Shown one piece after another: positions 53,321-60,500 of a stretch of DNA of 64,000 nucleotides. Source of the DNA: Lachnospiraceae bacterium (lineage in GTDB: Bacteria > Bacillota > Clostridia > Lachnospirales > Lachnospiraceae); assembly GCA_902363675.1 (NCBI GenBank), contig CABJAV010000009.1, positions 24,628 through 88,627 on the forward strand, in the 5' to 3' direction. The translations under genes were made by a program, and so were the position numbers. Position 1 is the stretch's first letter; each line of letters opens with the position of its first letter. The notes beneath the pieces were generated by a model. The model was not told where the DNA came from, did no database searches, and saw only the letters and a list, made by a program, of their open reading frames with translations.

Positions 53321-54406
53321 TCAACATTTTACCACAGGCCTTCCATTCCAGATTGAACGAGCCTCTCTTTTTCTACCGTAGACTTTAAAATACTTTCCTT
53401 TTCTGCTTTTCAAAGCACACCACAATAAAGGCATATTCTTAGTTTTTATAGCCCACGGTGTTATTTTACTATCCGTTGCTCTCTTTGGCACATAAAATCG
53501 AATTGCCTCTTGCACTTCTCGATTTGCAACAAACTTTTTTAATGAATTAAAATTTTCTGACAATTTGTTCATAGGTGTATATGCAGCCAAACGAACAAGT
53601 CTTCCAATTGTTCGATCTATAAAACTTCCATATATCTGTTTCTTTTCTGTCTCAGATAACAAACCATTCCAGTTTTTATATATCAGTTCATATTCTAACA
53701 GACATAATTCATATTCATCATAAATTGCTTTGGTATCCCTAGAAGTAGCATTCGCTCTGTTCTCAAATATCGGATAATACTCATATAAGTATTCGTCAAT
53801 CATTTGTATTTGTTCACAACAAAGTGTATATTGTAAAACAAATTTTCCATCCTCTCCGATGGCTAGGCTTTTATCAAATAGCAGCCCACCATTATCGATT
53901 AATTTCTTTTTATATGCGCCACTCCAACAGGCCGAAAAATTACGATATATAATACCGTCATCAAAATATTTACAGATGAGTTCTTTTTGTATATATATAG
54001 CATTTTCTATTCTATCATTCTGCACTACCTCTGGGGCATGACTATGAAATCCGAAACGTACCATGTCACAATCTGAATTTTGAAAACACTCCACTACTTT
54101 TTCAACCAAATTATTTTTCCATTCATCGTCCGAATCCAAGAAAAAAATATAATCGCCCTTTGCCTTCTTAAGACCAAGATTTCTAGCCACAGATACTCCT
54201 TGATTCTTCTGATAAAAGTATCGTATTCGTTTATCTTGATTTGATAGATTCTCACATATACCTGATGATCCGTCACTTGACCCATCATTAATCAATAAGA
54301 TTTCAAAATTCTGATATGTTTGACTCAAAACAGAATCGACTGCTCGTTGGATGTATTTTTCTGTATTATAGATTGGAATAATAACCGATACCAAAACATT
54401 AAACAT
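53321..54406 (-). CDS. Family 2 glycosyltransferase
   Basis: A 361-residue inverting glycosyltransferase with the GT-A loop VIPIYNTEKYI, NDGSSDGSS near 40, LDSDDEW near 92 and a C-terminal 120-residue region of unknown role. There is no membrane helix, so it probably works on a cytosolic or membrane-associated acceptor. The ATG at 54406 has AAGGAG seven bases upstream; a GTG two codons earlier is inside that signal. It overlaps the end of the upstream radical SAM gene by eight bases. Confidence 0.88.
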   Translation of the reverse strand: MFNVLVSVIIPIYNTEKYIQRAVDSVLSQTYQNFEILLINDGSSDGSSGICENLSNQDKRIRYFYQKNQGVSVARNLGLKKAKGDYIFFLDSDDEWKNNLVEKVVECFQNSDCDMVRFGFHSHAPEVVQNDRIENAIYIQKELICKYFDDGIIYRNFSACWSGAYKKKLIDNGGLLFDKSLAIGEDGKFVLQYTLCCEQIQMIDEYLYEYYPIFENRANATSRDTKAIYDEYELCLLEYELIYKNWNGLLSETEKKQIYGSFIDRTIGRLVRLAAYTPMNKLSENFNSLKKFVANREVQEAIRFYVPKRATDSKITPWAIKTKNMPLLWCALKSRKGKYFKVYGRKREARSIWNGRPVVKC

Positions 54407-55568
54407 TGTCACTCCTTTTTATCTGTATTGCCGGGGTGACTATATTGTCATTAATCGCCATAAAACCTGCGCAATGTTTACAAAATTCTGTATAACCTTT
54501 CGCATTGTATCCCAAACGGAACTCCATCAATTCTTTCTTTTTTTCCGGTGTATAGTCCTTAAAATAGAACGCTTCATCCTCTCTTTCTTCCGCAAACCCA
54601 GGCACTTGTGCATAGCAGGCATAACTACAGGCATAAAGTCTGCCATGCTGAAAATCCTGCCACGGAATATTACACCCCTGAAAATATTTCTGTAATCGTT
54701 CTTCATCCCAATCGGAATGATCCGTAGTTGTTGGCGCTAAGTCAATCCAATAATCGACTTTATTCTCATCATATTCGATTCCATATTTTTGGAATCCTTC
54801 TGTCACTTTACGATAAGTTTCACCCGTTTCCGGCAACGCGTCCCTGTAATCGTCTACTGTAACTCTGATATCATATTTTGCTAACAACTGCATCATATCA
54901 TCTGAAATATCAATAGTTCCATTGGTAATAGTCTGGAAGAAGTGCATTTTATTGCGGTAATTCTCACCAACATATTCCAATACCTTCGCTAAATCAGGAT
55001 AGATAAATGGCTCTCCTCCCGTAACCATAAATAGCATTGTATAATCCACTACCGAGAAAAACTCATCAATATCTGCCTTTACACTCTCAAAGTTGAGAAC
55101 GCGATGTTGTTTAATATATGGTGTAAAATTCAAACATGCTTTACAGTTCAAATTACAACAGGAACTTGGTAAAATTGCAGCAGCTGGGACATACATCTTA
55201 TCTAAGCCGTATACAAATTTCAAAGACATAAAAATCTCCATCGTATACAGATTTTCATTGTACTTATACCCAGCTGCAAACAATTGTTGAAATAATTTGC
55301 GTCGATCATGTGCCGAAATACACAATACAATTGCCTCGTCTTCTTTAACCTGTACTTCTTCTAACGGGTAAATTGTCAAGCCATCATATTTTGTATGCTG
55401 CTTGCATGAATCATTGTCAATAAATCCGATTACTGTTTCCCCCATCTTTTTCAGTTCTTCGTATACTGCCTTTCCGTACATTCCCACACCAAAAAGATAG
55501 AATTTCTTTTTGGTTTTTAAATTTTCATAAACGCCATCAAATTCGTGCCCTTTATTTGTCCACTTCAT
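54399..55568 (-). CDS. Rossmann-like/radical SAM fusion protein, copy 3
   Basis: A 389-residue paralogue starting MKWTNKGHEFD. The module FYLFGVGMYGKAV with FIDNDS spans about residues 20-110. The radical SAM cluster is CNLNCKAC near 140 and VTGGEPFIYPD near 185, and the C-terminus ends in CKHCAGFMA. It is separated from copies 1 and 2 by over 10 kb of other genes, so the duplication is old or the copies were rearranged. GAGGAG precedes the ATG. Confidence 0.82.
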   Translation of the reverse strand: MKWTNKGHEFDGVYENLKTKKKFYLFGVGMYGKAVYEELKKMGETVIGFIDNDSCKQHTKYDGLTIYPLEEVQVKEDEAIVLCISAHDRRKLFQQLFAAGYKYNENLYTMEIFMSLKFVYGLDKMYVPAAAILPSSCCNLNCKACLNFTPYIKQHRVLNFESVKADIDEFFSVVDYTMLFMVTGGEPFIYPDLAKVLEYVGENYRNKMHFFQTITNGTIDISDDMMQLLAKYDIRVTVDDYRDALPETGETYRKVTEGFQKYGIEYDENKVDYWIDLAPTTTDHSDWDEERLQKYFQGCNIPWQDFQHGRLYACSYACYAQVPGFAEEREDEAFYFKDYTPEKKKELMEFRLGYNAKGYTEFCKHCAGFMAINDNIVTPAIQIKRSDNV

Positions 55569-55585
55569 TTGTTTCTCTCCTCATT

Positions 55586-56479
55586 TTACTCTTGTGATAG
55601 TTTTGTAATTGTGCCATCATACAGTAGATCAATTAAATCTATATATTGATATTGTTCACTTGCCAAATTTGCAGCCATTGCTGCAAAAGAATAATTTTCT
55701 TTCATCATTCTCCCTTTAAATAAGTCTATCTGCACACATTCCTTTTCCTCCAGTTCAAATGGTGAAAAGCAAATTTTATGTTCATACTTCAAATCTAAAA
55801 AACGCTTAGCCAAGTCCAAATTTTCGGTACTAAATACAACCATCATATTTTCCCAATTAATTCTGTTTTTTCTTTTGTTCCAAATAGTTTTTGCCTCTTC
55901 AAATGTTTCATAATGAATTAAATACAAATCTACATCTTCGCATTTTGCTGTTGGGAAAGAGATATTTTCATCATCCATATTGCCCATATAATATAATTCA
56001 CTATCTATATATTGTCGTGGATTTTCAAGAAATTTAATATAATCCTCATCCGGAATTGCCATATTAATCAGTGGGGACAAAAATTCAAGTCCCAACTTAT
56101 GATATGTAAATCCTCCCCAACAATTATTTGCAAATATCGTCACATGCCGCTTTTTAATTTCCAGATATTTGTCCAAATTGTTATTTATAATGTGAATCAC
56201 TCTATGATGGACAAGAATATCTTCATCAAAGCCTCTGCTTACAGCCTCTGCCACAATGCTACTAAATACACTTCCATCAGCCATAATAAATACAATATCA
56301 TACTGCTCAGACTGCAAATCATCCTTTGGCACATACGGATATCCGGCAATTGTTGAGAAGCAGTCCACATGCGATGTAATTCCACATACCTTTATCTGCT
56401 TTGTCAATTCCAGATACCGTATTCCTTGTAATTCATTTGTAAATACTTTTCCACTACCCCAAATTAAGCAGTTAAACAT
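55586..56479 (-). CDS. DUF1919-family protein with Rossmann-like N-terminus
   Basis: A 297-residue protein. The first 100 residues are a Rossmann-like module (CLIWGSGKVFTNEL, then YPYVPKDDL). The rest matches DUF1919, proteins found in exopolysaccharide clusters (TIFANNCWGGFTYHKLGLEFLSP near 120, IPDEDYIKFL). The biochemical role of DUF1919 is unknown; a glycan-modifying or transferase function has been suggested from its context. The start overlaps the upstream glycosyltransferase by eight bases. Confidence 0.8.
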   Translation of the reverse strand: MFNCLIWGSGKVFTNELQGIRYLELTKQIKVCGITSHVDCFSTIAGYPYVPKDDLQSEQYDIVFIMADGSVFSSIVAEAVSRGFDEDILVHHRVIHIINNNLDKYLEIKKRHVTIFANNCWGGFTYHKLGLEFLSPLINMAIPDEDYIKFLENPRQYIDSELYYMGNMDDENISFPTAKCEDVDLYLIHYETFEEAKTIWNKRKNRINWENMMVVFSTENLDLAKRFLDLKYEHKICFSPFELEEKECVQIDLFKGRMMKENYSFAAMAANLASEQYQYIDLIDLLYDGTITKLSQE

Positions 56480-57671
56480 TTGTTATTTCCTCTTCATACA
56501 TAATTTTCTCGATATCACTTTTCAAAAACACATCTGCCACATGTAGTTTATCTAACTGTGACAAAATAGTCTTACAATTTCTGACTGCCACAATAACAGC
56601 CGCATCCCCATTACTCTCCAGCTCTTTTTCAGGCATATAACATGATACGCCTTGAATCCTTTGACCTTCTCTTTGAGGATTATTATCAAGAAATCCATCA
56701 ACCTGAATTCCCCGCACTTTCAATTCATACAGCACTCGCATGCCATATTGTCCGGCTCCGAATATATAAATCTTCTTCGATTGAAATATCTGTTTCAAAT
56801 AACTTTCATTCTTAATATCTGTTTCACTTTTTTCTTTGGCTAAAACATGCGATTCTATTTCCTCATCTTCTAATCCATAACTCCTTAAGAATCCATTCAT
56901 TCTTGTATAAAAGCAAAATGTTGATCCCCAGATGGAAGTAACCTCCTGATCAGACATCTGCCCGATTAAATTTTTGTACAACCGACAGGTTTCCGAATAA
57001 TAAGAAGGAATCGTATGATTTCCGGCCTCAGCATGCTCACGAACTTTGTATAATCGTTCCGGCACAAACAAGGATCTCTGTCCCCGAAATAACCGAAACC
57101 ACATTTCAATATCCTGCACCGTCTTTAAACCTTCATCAAACATCCCCACCCTGTCAAAATGTGACTTATGGATCAACGCGCAGCATGCATGGATCTGCAG
57201 CTGCAATACACTAAACACAGAATTCGTTAACTGCCCAATGGTATAGGTCTTACTGAAATCCGTCGGTGTATAGGTTCCGGTATCTTCGTCGTAGAAGTCA
57301 TATTCACACTGAACCAGCTTCGTCGGATCCCCGGATGCGAGGATTGCCTGTACTTCCCGCTTCACCTTATTCGGATAATAGACATCATCATGCGAAAGCC
57401 ACGAGAAATATTCCCCCGTCATCTGACGGATTCCCATATTTAACGCACTCGCTACTCCACCGTTTTCCTTTTTAAAGTATCGGATCCGATCTCCGTATGA
57501 TAATGCGATGGCCTCCGTCTTACCCTCATCACAGGAACCATCATTGATAACCAGTATTTCACAGTTTGGATACGTCTGCGCTAATGCACTGTCTATCGCT
57601 TCTTGTAAATAATTACTTCCGTTATATACCGGAATGATAATCGAAACCGTCGGTTGCATTTGTTGCTTCAT
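56472..57671 (-). CDS. GT2 glycosyltransferase with C-terminal Rossmann-like module
   Basis: A 399-residue protein. Residues about 8-250 form a family 2 glycosyltransferase (IIPVYNGSNYLQEA, INDGSCDEG, SHDDVYYPN as the metal region). The Rossmann-like module is near 295-390 (IYIFGAGQYGMRV, FLDNNPQREG). The module is C-terminal here, whereas in its neighbours it is N-terminal. This glycosyltransferase domain is close to that of the large fusion at 49,855 (same AIDSALAQTYPN-type segment). GAAG precedes the ATG weakly. Confidence 0.85.
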   Translation of the reverse strand: MKQQMQPTVSIIIPVYNGSNYLQEAIDSALAQTYPNCEILVINDGSCDEGKTEAIALSYGDRIRYFKKENGGVASALNMGIRQMTGEYFSWLSHDDVYYPNKVKREVQAILASGDPTKLVQCEYDFYDEDTGTYTPTDFSKTYTIGQLTNSVFSVLQLQIHACCALIHKSHFDRVGMFDEGLKTVQDIEMWFRLFRGQRSLFVPERLYKVREHAEAGNHTIPSYYSETCRLYKNLIGQMSDQEVTSIWGSTFCFYTRMNGFLRSYGLEDEEIESHVLAKEKSETDIKNESYLKQIFQSKKIYIFGAGQYGMRVLYELKVRGIQVDGFLDNNPQREGQRIQGVSCYMPEKELESNGDAAVIVAVRNCKTILSQLDKLHVADVFLKSDIEKIMYEEEITNV

Positions 57672-57674
57672 AGA

Positions 57675-58529
57675 TTACTTCATTTCCTTCTCTAACTCCG
57701 GCTCAACCAATTGCAAGGTTGACACGGTCAAATGTGGAACCTGTTTTTCCTTTGGTGGCAGCGTCATATAGTCTCCATAGTAAGTCGATAAATACAAATC
57801 ATATTTTTTAAAACACGGAAATTTGTACCCTTCAAATTCCAGTTCTGTCATTTCATCGAAGCACTCTCTTGGCAGACCGTAACGACAATGTTTCGGATAT
57901 TCCAATGTGTAGTGACTGATCAATTCGGTTCTGGTCCGGCTAAGTGGCGCTGCCAGGCAATTACGAATATGAAAAACCAGATTTCTCGGTATCTTACTGA
58001 GTCCCCGGTAAACGCATCGCAGAATCGGATTGGACTCATTCTGCTTTCCCACTTCCGAATATAGCGCTTTGCGTACAAGAAAACAGGCAAAATGATGGAG
58101 TCTCCGGCTGATAAATCCATCCGGGACATTATCTACAACAAAGATATCCATAAAAACTCCCGTATTCTGTTTCAAATGTTCCTGTCCCAAACGAACAAAT
58201 TTCGTTCCCTTGCGGCGAAACTTGGCGTATCCCCAGCGGTACCCCAGATCGGTACGGTAATCCTGAAAGAAGAAACGCGTAGTGTCAAGATCTCTGGTAC
58301 ATGCTTTGCGAAATTTCACATATTCTTCCCGCAGCATGATAACATCAATATCATCATCCCAAGGAATAAACCCTTTGTGGCGGACGGCCCCAAGCAATGT
58401 TCCACCATCCAAAGAATACTTAATTCCATATTTTCTGCAAATGCGATCCATCTCAATCAGCATTTCCAACTCAATCCTCTGTAATTGTCTTAGTTCACTG
58501 TCTTCAATCTCATATGCCTGTTCTGCCAT
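57675..58529 (-). CDS. LicD-family phospho-ligand transferase
   Basis: A 284-residue LicD/FKRP-type nucleotidyltransferase-fold protein. DGGTLLGAVRHKGFIPWDDDID near residue 40-60 gives the family metal site with DDDID. LicD proteins transfer phosphocholine, or related phospho-alcohols such as phosphoethanolamine or phosphonates, from a CDP-linked donor to a sugar. It lies next to a LicC/PntC-like cytidylyltransferase and an aminotransferase, which would make such a CDP-donor. It lies three bases after the GT2 gene on the operon's 3' side. GGAATAA precedes the start. Confidence 0.9.
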   Translation of the reverse strand: MAEQAYEIEDSELRQLQRIELEMLIEMDRICRKYGIKYSLDGGTLLGAVRHKGFIPWDDDIDVIMLREEYVKFRKACTRDLDTTRFFFQDYRTDLGYRWGYAKFRRKGTKFVRLGQEHLKQNTGVFMDIFVVDNVPDGFISRRLHHFACFLVRKALYSEVGKQNESNPILRCVYRGLSKIPRNLVFHIRNCLAAPLSRTRTELISHYTLEYPKHCRYGLPRECFDEMTELEFEGYKFPCFKKYDLYLSTYYGDYMTLPPKEKQVPHLTVSTLQLVEPELEKEMK

Positions 58530-58541
58530 CCAATTTATTCC

Positions 58542-59594
58542 TTATTCCATCTCAATCTTAGTAAATGCATTCCAGAATTGCTGCATCACATTAACACTTC
58601 CTGTAGTGATACGTATCCAATCCTTAAGAAGCGGATTGTTATATGTCTTAATCAGAATTTTTTTCTCCCGCATCTTGTCTGCTAATTCTTTGGGATCTGT
58701 GTGAGGTTTGATCAATACATAATTTCCATAATTTCCGAGATATTCATATCCGCACCGCATGAGTTGTTCACACAAAAACGATTTTCCTTCTTCCTGAACA
58801 CCTGCAAGTGTGTGCAGAATTTCCGGATTTTTCAGCAATTCCGTAGCAAACAAAATCCCTATGGTATTGACATTGTAGCTACCCTCGGCATTCTCTATAT
58901 ATTGAATCAACTCGGGGTTTCCAAGTATATAACCTACACGAAGTCCTGCAATAGAGTACAATTTTGAAAACGTACGCAGAATCAGTACATTATCATATTT
59001 CTTGGTCAACTCCACCTGTGATTCCACACCAAACGGAACATACGCTTCATCAACAAATACAAGAGCGCCCACCTCTCGCGCCCGCTCAATAATCTGAATA
59101 TATTCGCACTCCGTATACTCAGTTCCAATTGGGCTGTTCGGATTTAGCAATACAACAACATTCGTTTCTTCATCAATCTTTTTAACAATATCATCTACAT
59201 GAATCTGAAAAGTCTGATCATAAGCTATCGTATCAAGTTTTACCCCCATCATCTCCGCGTAAATCCGATACATTTCAAAGCTCGGGGTGACTGCGACAAC
59301 CTTACCTCCTGCTCTTGTAAAAGTTTCGAACATAAGCTTAATTCCTTCGTCCGAACCATTCGTCAAGGTAACTGAATTCGTTGAAAGTCCCTCTTTTTTT
59401 GCAATAAGTTCTACCAGTTCCTCCTTATGCGGATATCCGGAAACCGTAAGGGAATTGATCTTATCCAACGTCTGTTTAACAAACTTCTCCGGCAATCCTT
59501 CAGGATTCTCATTCATATCCAGCCACAGATAACCAGTACGATCTTCATGATCTTTCACTCTCTTTATTTTCTGCAAATACGGATTTACATACAT
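58542..59594 (-). CDS. HisC-like class I/II aminotransferase
   Basis: A 350-residue PLP enzyme with WLDMNENPEGLP near residue 25, TNGSDEGIKLMF near 80, LNPNSPIGTEY near 150, and LRTFSKLYSIAGLRVGY near 205 with the Schiff-base Lys. It is HisC/CobD-like, but no other histidine genes are near. Adjacent to the cytidylyltransferase, it could aminate phosphonoacetaldehyde to 2-aminoethylphosphonate, replacing the class V enzyme PhnW. A CobD-like threonine-phosphate decarboxylase is an alternative. The choice needs biochemical data. Confidence 0.85.
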   Translation of the reverse strand: MYVNPYLQKIKRVKDHEDRTGYLWLDMNENPEGLPEKFVKQTLDKINSLTVSGYPHKEELVELIAKKEGLSTNSVTLTNGSDEGIKLMFETFTRAGGKVVAVTPSFEMYRIYAEMMGVKLDTIAYDQTFQIHVDDIVKKIDEETNVVVLLNPNSPIGTEYTECEYIQIIERAREVGALVFVDEAYVPFGVESQVELTKKYDNVLILRTFSKLYSIAGLRVGYILGNPELIQYIENAEGSYNVNTIGILFATELLKNPEILHTLAGVQEEGKSFLCEQLMRCGYEYLGNYGNYVLIKPHTDPKELADKMREKKILIKTYNNPLLKDWIRITTGSVNVMQQFWNAFTKIEME

Positions 59595-59599
59595 AATAA

Positions 59600-60316
59600 T
59601 TACACTTCCTGTCCCTCAAACTTACCATCCAGGTAATCTAAAATTCGTTCATAATCATCGAAGTAATCGATCTCTGACCAGAAGATTCCCTTAACATCAA
59701 TTGTGTGTATATCCTCCTGCTCGGTTAATGAATACAAGACATTCTCCCACCACAGTCCATGCTGTTGCGCATTGATCAGCTTATCCATTTGTGAAACAAA
59801 TTTAGAGTTAAATATTTTGTCTATTTTCGCCAGACCAACATATTCACAATTGCGTACCGATCTTGGCAGATCCTTACCATACTTCTTTACACAGCCATTG
59901 ATTACTTGAAAAAAATAATCTCCCACCTCAATACGGCCGGTATCCATCGCCATAACTACCTCATTTTGATCCGCAAGCATTTTATGCAAAAGTTCTTTTG
60001 AAAAATATACATCTGCATTCATAATAAGCATGTCATCATCAATTTCATTTTTTGCGAACCACAAACTCGCTATACTGTTGGTAATATCATAAAAAGGATT
60101 AAAATAGTATGTAACATGAAGGCCTTCTAATGCCTTTTTGACATCATTACCTTGATATCCAATGCATACAACAACTTCCATCCTCTCATCCAAAAGCATT
60201 TGTACTGTATGGCGAATCAAAGGCACTCCATTAATTGGTAAAGTACTTTTCGGTACATCCTGTACCATTCGCGAAATACGTGTTCCTTTTCCCGCCGCTA
60301 ATAAAATCGCCTTCAT
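59600..60316 (-). CDS. LicC/PntC-like cytidylyltransferase
   Basis: A 238-residue NTP_transferase-family enzyme: AAGKGTRISRMVQDVPKSTL near residues 7-25 holds the nucleotide and Lys residues, and NADVYF near 100 the metal motif. LicC uses phosphocholine and PntC 2-aminoethylphosphonate; the window contains the phosphonate genes, so the second is preferred. The ATG at 60316 has AAGGTGG upstream; an in-frame Met nine codons earlier has no better signal. It is the first gene of the long operon. Confidence 0.88.
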   Translation of the reverse strand: MKAILLAAGKGTRISRMVQDVPKSTLPINGVPLIRHTVQMLLDERMEVVVCIGYQGNDVKKALEGLHVTYYFNPFYDITNSIASLWFAKNEIDDDMLIMNADVYFSKELLHKMLADQNEVVMAMDTGRIEVGDYFFQVINGCVKKYGKDLPRSVRNCEYVGLAKIDKIFNSKFVSQMDKLINAQQHGLWWENVLYSLTEQEDIHTIDVKGIFWSEIDYFDDYERILDYLDGKFEGQEV

Positions 60317-60341
60317 ACCGTTTTCCACCTTTTTCTTTTTC

Positions 60342-60378
60342 AAATAAAATAATACCCCCTACATACAAATGCAGGGGG
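60342..60378 (-). terminator. Terminator-like hairpin in leader of glycan operon
   Basis: A nine-pair hairpin on the minus strand (CCCCCT stem, 60355-60378) is followed by TATTATTTTATTT. It lies between the candidate promoter at 60450-60458 and the first gene. It may end transcription of upstream genes and/or act as an attenuator of this operon. Confidence 0.55.
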
Positions 60379-60400
60379 ATAATAATCCATTCTTAATTTG

Positions 60401-60436
60401 ACGACTCCATTCGTACCTAACAAACTCCGTTTTGTT
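60401..60436 (-). promoter_or_regulatory. Two ANGGAN hexaloop hairpins, candidate CsrA sites
   Basis: On the minus strand, AACAAA-ACGGAG-TTTGTT (60419-60436) and ACGA-ATGGAG-TCGT (60401-60414) are adjacent hairpins with six-base loops of the form ANGGAN, which is the CsrA/RsmE recognition loop. The stems are short and AT-rich for the first and only four pairs for the second. They begin just downstream of the predicted start of the operon's transcript. Confidence 0.5.
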
Positions 60437-60449
60437 GTTGCTATATAAA

Positions 60450-60458
60450 ATTATACCA
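60450..60458 (-). promoter_or_regulatory. Extended -10 promoter of the glycan/phosphonate operon
   Basis: On the minus strand TGGTATAAT is an extended -10 (TGN-TATAAT). No good TTGACA-like -35 is found at 17 bases. Transcription would start near 60443, leaving about 125 bases of leader before the first start codon. Confidence 0.5.
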
Positions 60459-60500
60459 CTATTGTATCACAAAACTTAATAATAAGCTATTTATAATATT

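Noticed and set aside
58542..59594. Histidine biosynthesis aminotransferase HisC
   Set aside because: No other histidine gene is near and the neighbours make CDP-linked phospho-compounds; the HisC-like sequence alone does not set the substrate.
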